In this document: positions 53,260 through 63,434 of the stretch, piece by piece
Layout of the letters: the number at the start of each line of letters is the position of its first letter
How positions within the stretch are numbered: position 1 is the stretch's first letter
Source: Mesostigma viride
Taxonomy: Eukaryota > Streptophyta > Mesostigmatophyceae > Mesostigmatales > Mesostigmataceae
DNA length: 64,000 nt
Direction: 5' to 3'
NCBI GenBank assembly: GCA_009746045.1
Contig: RPFO01000972.1
Coordinates: forward strand, 175,001 to 239,000
Position numbers and translations under genes: made by a program
Notes under the pieces: model-generated
What the model was told of the DNA's origin: nothing
Database searches by the model: none
What the model saw: only the letters and a program-made list of their open reading frames with translations

Positions 53260-54000
53260 ATATTCTGATCAGGCACTCCGCAAAGGTGAAAACCATTGCG
53301 TTCAGTGCCGGGCCGCGGAAAACGCGGAAAACGCGATCTGCAAATGAATCCGACCGGAATCGAACTGGGGACCTCTCGCACCAATTTTGCTGACGATAGG
53401 ACGGACGTCTCCGGTTACCATGGCATCGCCAACTTACACCTACAGTCATCCGCAAAAGTTCTCCTGTCCGGGGAGTGATGCAAGCCTTTCGGATTTGGTA
53501 CTAGATAAATCACTCGAGAGGAGTACTACACACGTGTCTGCACGCGAGACTTGTGACGTGTATATGCACATGCATATTCTGATTTACGTACATGCACATG
53601 CATATGTACATGTCAGGATATATGATCTCAAGGAGACAACCAGCGCAAGCCAGAAATCGGGAGAATCCGGACCATGGTAGCTCGAGCCTGCCGTTATCTT
53701 GTCCGCGTGTTCGAGTCGTTCAGGATGATGAAGATGAATGGTGATGGAAATGTGTATCCTTGTGCATTGAAATTATGGCTGGCTTACGTGTAAAGCGACT
53801 AGATGACCTAGACGGCCGGTGGGGCCGGAAACAGCATGCTTGATCAGGGCGTGTGTTTCGAGCCTAACTGGCCGGGAGTGTCTAGTGGTGAGCACCATTG
53901 CTGCGATCGCTCTCCCACCATTTACGAGGCGGAAATACCCGCAAATGGAAAACCACTGAAAAGGTCTAGCTAGTCAGTCATCACGTTAGCCATGCCATGA
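53260..54000. other. Intergenic region with a degenerate tRNA-like segment
   Basis: On the minus strand about 53440-53340 a B-box (GTTCGATTCC) is preceded by GGTAACCGGAGACGTCCG at tRNA-like spacing, but acceptor and T-arm stems do not pair, so it is not a functional tRNA. GTGTTCGAGTC (53713) and TTTCGAGCC (53855) are further B-box-like motifs. No protein gene seen. Confidence 0.35.
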
Positions 54001-54324
54001 TTCCAAACGTCCAAGAACTGCACATGGTGCAAAGGCAAAAAGCCGGAGGACAGCACTTTCAAATGTGCGGCAGGAACCAAAAGCCCGCGTATGCCAGAAA
54101 ACATCGTGTTGCTGCAGCAACGCGACGATGTGGACAACGAATCCAGCCAGTGCCAAGCTCGGAACGGCCGCAAAGGAGATCTGGCATCACAGGGTTCAGA
54201 TGTGCCGAGATACTATGCGATCCAGCCGGTCCACGACCTGCATGTTTGTAGAGCTTGTGCCAAGGGGCAGCACCGAACAGATGTGGGTGACGTTGCAAAA
54301 AACACCGGACTTGACGGAGCATAA
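54001..54324 (+). CDS. Possible exon with zinc-binding cysteines
   Basis: Open frame without its own ATG: NCTWCKGKKPEDSTFKCAAG, then much later DLHVCRACAKGQHRTDVGD. Two C-x2-C pairs and an additional Cys suggest a small zinc module. No splice acceptor is obvious and no family is recognised. Confidence 0.3.
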   Translation, partial: FQTSKNCTWCKGKKPEDSTFKCAAGTKSPRMPENIVLLQQRDDVDNESSQCQARNGRKGDLASQGSDVPRYYAIQPVHDLHVCRACAKGQHRTDVGDVAKNTGLDGA

Positions 54325-54486
54325 TGTCTCGGTCATAGCCTTTGACCAACAAACGATGCAAGAGTTAATTCAACAAGAGTCGTGATGAAATCGACACGAT
54401 AAGAACAAAGACGGGAAAAACGATGTAACTGACTGTGTGACTGACGATGATCTGTTTAATTGATTAGCATGATCAGATCAGCAACC

Positions 54487-54606
54487 ACCAACCACCTGCA
54501 TGCAGGTTGTCGCCTAAAATGTATTGAAAACCATAAGCCCTTTCTCAGGGATATGTGTTACATATCCTCCCCACGGAGGTTTATTCTTAATTAATTAATT
54601 AATTAA
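54487..54606 (+). mobile_element. 5'-truncated LINE 3' end with (TTAA)n tail
   Basis: About 120 bp matching the last part of the 35960-36446 3' UTR: CACCTGCATGCAGGTTG, CCCTTTCTCAGGGATATGTG, the CTCC-CC-ACGGAG hairpin and TTAA repeats. Confidence 0.8.
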
Positions 54607-55261
54607 TCAGATCAGCATACTTCTAAATGATCTGGTTGTCTCGATTTGATATAAGAGCTGTTGCTGTATTGCTGTTGTAAATTGAACAATTATAAAGCAA
54701 AGGCCATTGCATGCCATGCATGCATGCAGCTGTGGGTGCCAAGGCATGGCCAAGTGAGCTGCTGACGGAGTAAATTAATTAACGCGCTGGCTCGGTCGGT
54801 AGAAGCCTGTACTAGAATACCATGGAATATAGACATGTCAGGTACTCACAATTGCTTGACTTTGCTCGCTCACAATCACCAAACATTAGTGACCCGTGGA
54901 AACCAACAGTTCCACGCTTGCTGTCTGGCCTGCCTGTCAGATTAGCCACTGACTGATGGCTCCTGTACATAGCAGATGCGTAATCTCCTTACTCCTGCAA
55001 TGGGTGTCTCATTGATGCACCACAGCCAGTCTTAAACAGACAACAACGTCCTGGAATAGTTGCCTCACTTAGCACTGGGGGGAGCCGTGTAGCTTTGCAA
55101 CGCAACCAGCCTTTGTGGAGCACCATGCAGCGAGAATGCAATATATCCTTCTGAGCTTCCGCGGTCTGGATGTTCCGGCCAGAGGTCTGACTTACGCTGG
55201 TTGTCTCAAGGACACAATGGTCACTATAGTATAGTCATGCCATGCCTGTGCTGGTTGTCTC
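54607..55261. other. Intergenic region, no gene seen
   Basis: No supported coding sequence. TGGCTCGGTCGGTAGAAGC at about 54788 resembles a tRNA A-box without the rest of a tRNA. Confidence 0.45.
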
Positions 55262-55397
55262 ATGGACAAACAGCGGCAGCCCATGGCTACCCAGCGGCGG
55301 CGGGGCTTACCTCCAGGGAACCTGAGGCAAGGCACGCGCCAGTGCCATAGGTGCGGCCTTTCAGCAGGAGTGCCCCATCATGCATGCGATGATGAGT
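55262..55397 (+). CDS. Possible first exon with a zinc-finger-like motif
   Basis: ATG at 55262 opens 45 codons: MDKQRQPMATQRRRGLPPGN, LRQGTRQCHRCGLSAGVPHH, ACDDE. CHRC...HHAC has the spacing of a small zinc finger. It ends GATGA|GTAAGTAC, either a TAA stop or an excellent splice donor, so it may be exon 1 of a plus-strand gene whose other exons I cannot identify. It overlaps nothing else. Confidence 0.3.
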
Positions 55398-55593
55398 AAG
55401 TACTTGCGTGCACAGGCGTATGTCACGAAGAACTATGAATGCAAAATCGCACCGTTATCTCGTAATGCATGCAATATCTCGAATGCGTAGCTGTAGCACC
55501 CCATGTCAGTTTCTATCGTGGTAGTGGCTTGCCAGCCGCTGATAGTAGTGATGTGATTTACCACGGCTTGTGTGAAGCTGACCTGTACACGTA

Positions 55594-56238
55594 TCACGAT
55601 GACCTGTACACGTTGCACTGGCATTTCCGGGCAGGCTTCCAGGCGGCCAAGCACACGTAGCAAAACTCGTTCCCGCAGCGGCAGGTCACGTGGTTGCACC
55701 CTTGGGTGAGCTCGATGAAACATCGGCACTTGAGGCACTGCTGCCATCCGTAGATCAGCGCATAGCGCTTGAGCGCGAGCTCGTCCTCCCGCTCGTGCGC
55801 GCAGACGCCGGCGTGCGGGAGTCGCCCGCATGAACCGCAGAAGGCGCCGTCGCAGGACGGACATTTGTGGCAGTCCGTCCTCGCGAGCGCTTGCTGAGAT
55901 CCCAGGAACCGGGAACAGCCCAGGTGAGGGCAAAACATCCCGTCAATGGACGCGTGCTCCTTTGAAGCGCGGTCAAATGCCTCCAGTTCGGCCACGTCCA
56001 GTACCGAGCCCACTAGTTCAAGGGCGATAACTGTATTGCAACATTTAATTGGCAACAGCATCCTGTCACGCATCGCCCGCTCGCACCAGCCGCGAAGGCA
56101 CGGCACGCAGAAATGATGCCCGCACGCAGCCGGAGGCAGAGCTGAGGATCTTAGTTCCATGCAAAGAGCGCACAGAACATTGCGGAGCGCGCCGGGATCG
56201 CTGGGAGCGATGCCAGGATGCGCTCTCCATGGAAACAT
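55594..56238 (-). CDS. RBR (RING-IBR-RING) E3 ubiquitin ligase core
   Basis: The 214 residues from ATG 56238 hold three zinc modules in RBR order. RING1 has C23, C26, C39, H41, C44 and C47 (CALCMELRSS...CGHHFCVPCLRGW). The IBR has FCPHLGC...CHKCPSCDGAFCGSCG and a HAGVC end. RING2 (QQCLKCRCFIELTQGCNHVT through CRCGNEFCYVC) has the catalytic cysteine at C181 in the GCNHVTC motif. RBR ligases transfer ubiquitin through that cysteine, receiving it from an E2 bound by RING1. The stop is TGA at 55596-55594. The true start probably lies further upstream: the frame continues back to an acceptor at 56270, and an exon with donor GTAAGT ends at 56318, but I could not join these in frame with an ATG. Confidence 0.75.
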   Translation of the reverse strand: MFPWRAHPGIAPSDPGALRNVLCALCMELRSSALPPAACGHHFCVPCLRGWCERAMRDRMLLPIKCCNTVIALELVGSVLDVAELEAFDRASKEHASIDGMFCPHLGCSRFLGSQQALARTDCHKCPSCDGAFCGSCGRLPHAGVCAHEREDELALKRYALIYGWQQCLKCRCFIELTQGCNHVTCRCGNEFCYVCLAAWKPARKCQCNVYRSS

Positions 56239-56762
56239 CGAGTTGTATCCCGATCGGATACAGTATGGCCTGCAGACCCGGGTGTAGCAATGGCAACCTC
56301 TGGCAGCAGTAACTTACCTCGCGGTCCGCCATAGCGTCCAAGAAATTTTTACTAATCCCAATCCTGATTGCTCCTGTGGTAACAGGATCCCTCAACATCC
56401 GTGTTATAACACCAGGGCGAGTCGGTTGCGGTCCACACGTCCACACCCACACAGAAAACGTGGGATCCACTGACTGCACAGAACTCTCGCTTAACCAGTT
56501 GCTTACCTGGAAAATCTCCTGGATGCCAGGTTTGCTGACGACTGCGTCCGTCCGTACGCCACTTGGCACTCCTCGGAAGCGGGGTTTGAAAATGCGGCTC
56601 TAATGCTGCCGACTCCGCTTTTCCCATCTGGCAAGAAAATGAACTTGTTTGCTGATCGGCAACCATAGCCGGCAGAGGTGCGGGCAATAGTAACGTGCAT
56701 GCTGAGGTCTCGTCACGCTGGGTACAATTTGGGAAATTGTAGTTCGCCCGCGCATGCGTCAA
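56239..56762 (-). CDS. Candidate N-terminal exons of the RBR gene
   Basis: Minus strand: a frame from ATG 56762 ending at donor CCAG|GTAAGC (exon end 56507), a 56-nt candidate exon 56373-56318 (CCACAG acceptor, GAG|GTAAGT donor) and the RBR exon start at 56269. Phase through the 56-nt exon reaches the RBR frame only from an exon 1 frame that lacks an ATG; the ATG frame leads out of frame. So either one junction is different, the N-terminus is elsewhere, or the gene is damaged. Confidence 0.35.
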
Positions 56763-57158
56763 GTGGCGAGGACTTTATAGAGTGAAATTTTACGGAGCCA
56801 TGCCATGCGGATTTCCGGTCGTTGTGAGGGGCATCAACGCTCTCGAACTTTGGCATTGCGTCCCCTCCTGGCCGTCAATCGATGAAGGGCCGATGCCGTT
56901 GAAGATGCAGATGACCGTTATGTTCCATGGCTTATTGTGACATCACCCCTTCAGTTCTATATACACGCCCTTAAGCACTTTTGTCTTCCTTTTCCACGAT
57001 CGCACAGGACTGGGCTCCTTGCCTTCGCATTGCGTGGTGTTGGGGAGGCTTCGGCCTCGGAGATGCGGCTTGCAATCACGTCCTCCGTTAGTACAACACT
57101 TAGGACTTTCATTTTCTCATAGTGACATTCACAGCTGCAGCAAGGCATTGTCATCACC
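56763..57158. promoter_or_regulatory. Divergent intergenic region between the RBR and carrier genes
   Basis: About 400 bp between the candidate starts of a minus-strand and a plus-strand gene, so it probably serves as promoter for both. No specific motif recognised. Confidence 0.4.
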
Positions 57159-60100
57159 ATGAGCATCCAGGAAAAGTCAAGCGCCGCCAACGCTCTCCCA
57201 CAGCTCGCGCTCACCATGACAGAGCAGGGCCGCGACTGCGAAGGTGTCAGCCATCAAAGCCAGCCGTTGCTGGTCCACCTGAACAGCGCGATTACCTCCT
57301 TGCAACGGCTGGCTGGGTTCCGGCCCCCGTCGAGGCGTTCCCGGGAAACGACGCGAATGCGGGCCGCCCGCTCCCAGTCCCTGTTACCGCGCAGTGACAG
57401 CAACATGATCAAGGCAGTCTCTGCCGGCGCCGCGCCGCGCCCCATCGCTCATTTGGAGCACTTTGTGGCGGGCCTGTCCGCCTCGTTTGCCACCAAGTTG
57501 TTGCTCCAACCTTTTGACACCGCCAAGACCGTGATGCAGGGGACCAGGTAGGTCGGGTGATGGTTGTCTACTAGTACATAGCGGCAGATGTGGTACTTAT
57601 CCCTAACCCGCTTACTACTGCCAAGACCGTGCAGCCGACGGTTAAACCGTGAGTCTATGTGGCACTCCAAGTGCTTGCCGCTGTCGTGGATTGGTTTTGT
57701 TTGTAAGTCTTTCATCCCTGTGCATGTCTCAACTTGTAATGATTATATCATGGTCGCTGCCTCCCCTCCCTCGTCTGGCACCCATCGCGCCTGTCCCTGG
57801 CACCCATTCATACCTGTCATTGCCAGAGAGAGCGTTGCTTCGCCCACGATGTTGCCATCAACTTAATGCTGCCAATTTTCCGTCCCACCAACGCCCCCGC
57901 CTTCCCGCTATAGACGCCGGGCAGCACGATCGCCATAACCTCTTCCTCCAAAATCTCTCCCAATGGAACACTGCTGATCCCATCCCATCCCTCCTCTCCC
58001 CTCCCCTGCACTTTCTCCCCTTCTCCCCCCCTTCCCCCCTTCCCCTTGCTTTCCTGTTCTCCTCCTTACAGAAAGAAAATTAATTTCTTTTCCTTTTCCC
58101 TCTTCCCTTCCCCCCACGCCCTGCACCGCCCCCGATGCTCCTGGCCTCCCCTCCCCACCTTCCCCCTGTCCCATCCCATCCCCATCCCCCCTGCCCCTCC
58201 CAACTCTCCGGCTCCGTCCGCGTGCCACCTGGCAGAGCGAGCATGGCTGGCGGCGCCAACATGGCGGCATGCATGCGCCACATTGTCGCGACACGGGGCG
58301 TGCCGGGGCTGTACACGGGGCTGCTGGGGTCCATGGCCACCTCTGCACCCTCCACGGGCGTGTTTGTCACCGTGTATGAGACGGTCAAGGTAAGTGGATG
58401 GTTAAGGAGGCGCTGTTGGGTCACTATACTAGCTGGTAGCGGATCACTATGGTTAATGATGGCCACACCTCTTCACCAAATCTCAGGCGTGTTCTATGGC
58501 TTCGTCCAAAGGGGTTGGATTCCCACTTACAACCAAGGTCACTACACCTCCTGGTTGGAACGCCGCCTCGTTCACCCCCAGTCTCCAAAGGGGTTGGTTT
58601 CCGTCCTTGTTGGGTGCACTAAGGGCATATGGCGGGTAGGTAGCTCTAATTGCTCTAATACGAGACCCGGGGCGTCGCGAGGCACCCCCCTTTAGTGGGG
58701 TTGGTTTCTGGACTTGTTGTTCTGGAGGCCATCAGGGCTATCGTCCATTGGGTGGGTGGACATTGCTGGGGGACGCCATTGTTTGGTATGGTAGAGAGTT
58801 GGTGTAGTATAGTGATTGTCTAACGCAGTAGAGCGATTGTTTGATACAGTGTAGTGATTATTGAATAGATTATAATGTAGTAGAGTGATTGTTTAGTACA
58901 GTATAGTGATTATTTAATACAGCATAATGTACTATAATGATGGTTTATTACAGTGTAGTGATTGTATATTACAGTAGGCTGACTGTTTGGTACCGTAGAT
59001 GGCTATAGCAATGTCTGCGCCTCGACGGGCGTGTTCATGGGACTGTCAAGGCACGCAAACGGAAGGATCCGTGCTTCTAGTACGGGCTTTTAGCACACAT
59101 CGGACCATAGCAGGAAGTTGGTGGCCGGACCTCAACTTGATCTGAAGCACAGTTTGGTTATATAGGCTTTCAGTCCAACTTAGTATGATAAAGTATGTCC
59201 AACTTAGTATGATAAAGTATGATAAAGTATAGTATGATAAAGTATAGTATAGTATGATAAAGTATGTCCAACTTAGTATGATAAAGTATAGTATGATAAA
59301 GTATAGTATAGTATGATAAAGTATGTCCAACTTAGTATGATAAAGTATAGTATGATAAAGTATAGTATAGTATGATAAAGTATGTCCAACTTAGTGCGAT
59401 AAAGTGCCCAGGTGCAGACCTGGTGTCCCATGTGGAGGTTGACACGGCAGACCTGTGGCTGATAGGCGCATGCCGGCCGTGTTCCTTGCATGAGGACTTG
59501 CACGCCGGACGTCCGATGCGCGGCCTAACTTTATGTCCGATGCGCTGCCTAACTTTATGCACCAGACGTCTGATGCACGTAGTCATATCCCTGATGCGTC
59601 GGACACTGACGCGTGGGAGTCTGATGCGTGCAACACGTTAGTAAAGCACTGGGATGGATGCTGCTAGATTACACGCAAACAATCGCCATCCGCAGGCCAC
59701 TCCAACCACCGAATCAAACCCCGTCCATCCTGTATTTGCAAACTGAAGAATGTAGCCGCAAATATCTCCCTCTGACGAGTGCTCCTCTCCGCAGGCCGGT
59801 TGACCAAGGCCGCCCATAAAACAGTCTATATGTAACCTAATAAAATGATCACAAGATAAATAGTAGTATAAGATAAAGGTAAGATAAGAATAAGATTAAG
59901 TGCTAGCACATAAATCCATCCCTTCCGCAGGCCAGGCTGACCAATCCACCACCATGTGGAAAATAAGTCCATTCCTCATTTCCTGGCTATCGAAACCCTC
60001 TCCCCTTCTAACTTGTCATCCCATGCGCAGGTCGGGCTGACCAATCCACCACTATGTAGTAATAAACAGTAGCGAATCAGTCCATTCCTCATTTCCCTGG

Positions 60101-62411
60101 TATTGAAACGCTTTCCCTTTAAACTTGTCGTCTGCTGCTACCTGTGCGCAGGCGGCGCTGACCAAGGCAGCACCCGCGACGACCCCCTTTGCGCCCATGG
60201 TGGCCGCGCTCGTGGGCAACATGGTCGCGAGCGTGGTGCGCGTGCCGCCCGAGGTGGTCAAGCAGCGCGTCCAGATGGGGCTGTACCCCAACATGGTCGC
60301 GGCGTGTGGCACCATGTGGCAGCAGGGGGGCGTCCGGGCGTTCTACCTGGGGTACTGGGCGCAGCTTATTCGGGACATTCCGTATTCCGCGCTCCAGTTT
60401 GCGACATTTGAGGCGCTCAAGGCCCGCACGGCGGATGCAGACGCCAGGATAAAAGCGGCAACGGCCGCAGAGGCCAGGAATAAAGTGGCAGCGGCGGTGG
60501 CAGCATTTTCCACGGATGCCAGCAATAATGCGGAACCAGCAGCACCGCTTTCAGTAGAGGCAAGAAATGCGGCCGCAGCGGGTTCCGCGGAGGCTAGCAC
60601 TATGGCAACGGATGCCAGGGCGGCAGGGCTTGCCACAGGTGGCATCAGTAGGGCGATGGCGGCAGGGAAGCAGGGGCCGGCAAGCAGCAGAGAACGGCAG
60701 CAGGAGGGAGTAGGGGCGATAGGGCTGATGGGGCCAGTAGGGGCAGAAAGGGCAGAAAGGGGGAAGGCGGCGCCAAAGCCAGCATTAGCATTGGATGGGC
60801 ATGATCGGGAAGCCATGGCACTGGCAGGGAATTCTGCGGTAGGTTCTGCTAAGGATTCTGCTGTAAGTTCTGCGGTACTGGCGCAGGTTGCTGCCGCCAG
60901 CATAGCAACGGCTGCCGGCAATGAGGCAGACGGGAACATGCGAGCATGGCAGGACAAGGGGCGGGTGGCCCCGTCGAGGGAGAGAGAGGCTGATGCCAAC
61001 GCGGGGCCAGAATTTGAAAACGTCGCCGTGAAACTTGCCCGTCTGGGTACATGTGACGGCGCCGTAGAGGGGCAGCACCCTGTGCCCAGCAACGGGGGGA
61101 AGGGGGGCGAGAACCCTGGCATTCCTGGTGGCCGTGGCAAGGGGGGGATGGATGCCCAGGGCAGTGGTTGCCCCCTCGGTCAAGAGCGCCACCCGTCTTC
61201 GCAGATGTTTCAGGAAGGCGGGGGTCCTTTGGCAGGTGCTCAGGGGCATGAAAGGGCACCGGCGGCAGCTCACACGGGGACAGGGGACAAGGGGGGGGGC
61301 AACGTGGCGGCTGCGGTGCGGCCGAAATGGCAGACAAACCTGATCAACGGAGCGGTGCGTTGTCTTGTATCTGCTGTCTCACTACGATGTCTTCCATGGA
61401 GCGGTATATGGCCTTACTGTACTGTCTTAGAAAAGGATTCTACTCTCAAGTTTCTTCATTATGACATTACTATCACGATGTCGGCTTCAGATGAGTTCAG
61501 CATCAGCACATGGCCACAATCGGTGATAGGGGCAATCTGGGTCAGATTGCCCCTAGATTCTTTCTTGACTTGAGAATAATTTTAATAACCTATGTGCCCG
61601 TCATCTGCGGTGCTGCCAGTTACGATGCTACCTTCATTGCTTCAGTGGTGTAGTGGCAGCTGCGCTTTTGCTTGATGCAGGCTCAGTCGTCAATGGGCGA
61701 ATCATTGGTCGATTGGTGTGATACGCTGAATGCTGGCATCCCCCCGTACATTGGGGGCGAGGTCGCCAGCTCTGCAAGCTCGCTCACCCGTTTTGCTTGC
61801 TGTACAGTATACTGTTTATAGTCCCTTACCTCTTGGTGCACTCGTCGAGTTACTGTCTGGTGCACTCCTCAATTTACAATCTATTAATAGTAGATACTAA
61901 TAGTAGGTATAAATCTTACCCATCTATTAACTTGGTGTACTTGTCTATCAACTACCTCTCCCTACTACCGGCTTGCATCCACCCCCAGATGCTGGGTGTG
62001 GTCGCCAGCTTGGACACCCATGTCATTTACCGTACAGATAGCGTGTATAGTGTATAGTGTATAGTGTATAGGGTATAGTGTATAGGGTATAGGGTATAGG
62101 GTATAGGGTATAGTGTATAGTGTATAGTGTATAGTGTATAGTGTATAGTGTATAGCGTACAGTGTACTGTATGTATACCAAACAGATAGTATGATAGCGG
62201 TGTGGTAGAGACTGCTTCTGATAGTAGACATGTGACTCGTGCCCCTTGCTCTCCCCCCCAGATCGCCGGGGCGGTCGCCAGCTCGCTCACCAACCCCCTG
62301 GACGTTGTCAAGACCCGCCTCATGACGCACGCGGGGGCGGCCGCTGGTGTTGGCAGCGTGGGGGCGGGTGGCAGCATCCAGGGCACTGTGCGGACATTGC
62401 TGGCCAATGAG
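57159..62411 (+). CDS. Mitochondrial carrier (SLC25), S-adenosylmethionine carrier-like, 3' end not in window
   Basis: Exons 57159-57547, 58236-58389, 60152-61354, 62262-62411 join in phase (632 codons so far). All three carrier signatures P-x-[DE]-x-x-[KR] are present: PFDTAK (residues 118-123), PPEVVK (213-218) and PLDVVK (594-599). RVPPEVVKQRVQ followed by GVRAFYLGYWAQLIRDIPYS closely resembles the mitochondrial S-adenosylmethionine carrier (SLC25A26), which exchanges cytosolic AdoMet for matrix S-adenosylhomocysteine. Residues 1-100 are a basic, probably targeting or regulatory, extension. About 300 Ala/Gly-rich residues (272-572) separate helices 4 and 5, on the intermembrane-space side by standard topology. 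The sixth helix is missing; after the donor at 62412 I see no matching exon before the window ends. Confidence 0.75.
57548..58235 (+). other. Carrier intron 1 with donor echo
   Basis: ACTGCCAAGACCGTGCAG at about 57616-57633 copies the exon 1 end (ACCGCCAAGACCGTGATGCA at 57521-57540). The last 250 bp are pyrimidine-rich (TCCCCTCCC...) up to the acceptor GGCAG at 58235. Confidence 0.6.
58995..59060 (+). repeat. Echo of the carrier exon 2 donor
   Basis: GTCTGCGCCTCGACGGGCGT, GTTCATGGGACTGTCAAGG at 59014-59052 copies the exon 2 end (CTCTGCACCCTCCACGGGCG, TGTTTGTC...GACGGTCAAG|G at 58342-58390), about 660 bp downstream. Confidence 0.75.
59175..59400. repeat. AGTATGATAAAGTAT array in carrier intron 2
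   Basis: Short units AGTATGATAAAGTAT and GTCCAACTTAGTATGATAAA alternate for about 220 bp. The stretch 58800-58990 upstream has looser TAGTGATTGTTTAATACAG repeats. Confidence 0.9.
59690..60062 (+). repeat. Four echoes of the carrier exon 3 acceptor
   Basis: CGCAGGCCACTCCAACCACC (59691), CGCAGGCCGGTTGACCAAGG, CCGCCC (59791), CGCAGGCCAGGCTGACCAAT, CCACCAC (59927) and CGCAGGTCGGGCTGACCAAT, CCACCAC (60028) precede the true junction GCGCAG|GCGGCGCTGACCAAGG (60147). The last two also share CATTCCTCATTTCC flanks at about 100-125-bp spacing, so whole intron segments were duplicated with the junction. Confidence 0.85.
61355..62261 (+). other. Carrier intron 3 with acceptor echoes and a 7-bp array
   Basis: GGGGCGAGGTCGCCAGCTCT, GCAAGCTCGCTCACC (61755-61790) and CCCCCAGATGCTGGGTGTGG, TCGCCAGCTTGG (61982-62013) copy the exon 4 start (CCCCCCAG|ATCGCCGGGGCGG, TCGCCAGCTCGCTCACC). 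62037-62160 is a (TATAGTG)n array of about 16 units. It lies about 100 bp upstream of the real acceptor. Confidence 0.75.
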
Positions 62412-62568
62412 GTGGGTTTTGGGGGGTGGCTGGTAGCATTTGAAACACAGTGTGAGGTGGGTGTGACACCATCCTTTTTTTTTCTAATCGTGTGAGAGAA
62501 GGGGGGCATTCTAGGGGTGATGCTTCTAGGTCTTGGCTGGCACTACTGAAACCGTGGTCCACTGCATA

Positions 62569-62954
62569 CCGTAGTGGTCAAGATCACTTTGCGACAAACT
62601 ACTTTGCGACCCAAAAACAAGGTGAAATTTATGGTTTGCGACCCAAAATGAAGGCAAAGTTTCAGGTTTGCGAGCCGATCGACTTGTTTATGGTCAGTGG
62701 CTCGTACCTACTTATCAATGAATGATTACCTATGTGATTTGATTGATCAATTGGGTTATTTGGTAGCACTATCATAATATACTTCATGAAATAGTTGTCT
62801 CATTTAATAATATCGCGAAGATTGTGGTGCGCCAACGCGTTCGCTGGCTAGACGGGCTGTGCGGCACGACAACTTTTGAACTTTGCGACCCAAAATGAAG
62901 CCCATCAAAAGTAGTTTGCGAGGTCAATTCGCAAAGTGATTTTGACCACTGCGA
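62569..62954. mobile_element. TA-flanked MITE, 386 bp
   Basis: Left TA|CCGTAGTGGTCAAGATCACT, TTGCGA; right end is the imperfect complement, TCGCAGTGGTCAAAATCACT, TTGCGA, before TA at 62955-62956. Subterminal TTTGCGACCCAAAA repeats lie on both sides. It shares CCGTAGTGG ends with the 40.5-kb MITE. No ORF. Confidence 0.8.
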
Positions 62955-63156
62955 TAGTTACATGCGGGTAAGGGGGGCGAATGGAGAGATAAGGGAATAA
63001 TAATAATGGCGAGGTGGTGCATCATCAATTCACCATACTAGCATCTATTGGATTGCAAACGGAAGAGTCAGCCGTGAGCCATGGCTGGTAACACCAGCAC
63101 GATGAAAAGGTACTACTACGACAACCGTGGATGGTGATAGCCTTGGGTAGTCCTTG

Positions 63157-63434
63157 ACCGACCGACCGACCGACCGACCGACCGACCGACCGACCGACCG
63201 ACCGACCGACCGACCGACCGACCGACCGACCGACCGACCGACCGACCGACCGACCGACCGACCGACCGACCGACCGACCGACCGACCGACCGACCGACCG
63301 ACCGACCGACCGACCGACCGACCGACCGACCGACCGACCGACCGACCGACCGACCGACCGGCTGACCGACCGACCGACCGACCGACCGACCGACCGACCG
63401 ACCGACCGACCGACCGACCGACCGACCGACCGAC
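63157..63434. repeat. (CGAC)n microsatellite, about 70 units
   Basis: About 278 bp of GACC/CGAC repeats with interruptions near 63361 (GGCTGACC) and at the end. The Arg-Ser-Val-Gly and Thr-Asp-Arg-Pro frames on the two strands are repeat artefacts. Confidence 0.98.

Noticed and set aside
53340-53440. Possible tRNA gene on the minus strand
   Set aside because: A B-box and a partial A-box are present, but the acceptor and T-arm stems do not pair and no clean anticodon arm is seen. It is at most a tRNA-derived SINE relic. The same applies to B-box-like motifs near 7170 and 25490 and A-box-like motifs near 3835 and 54788.
60343-61337. Long minus-strand Ala/Pro/Ser frames opposite carrier exon 3
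   Set aside because: Shadow of the Ala/Gly-rich coding insertion on the plus strand.
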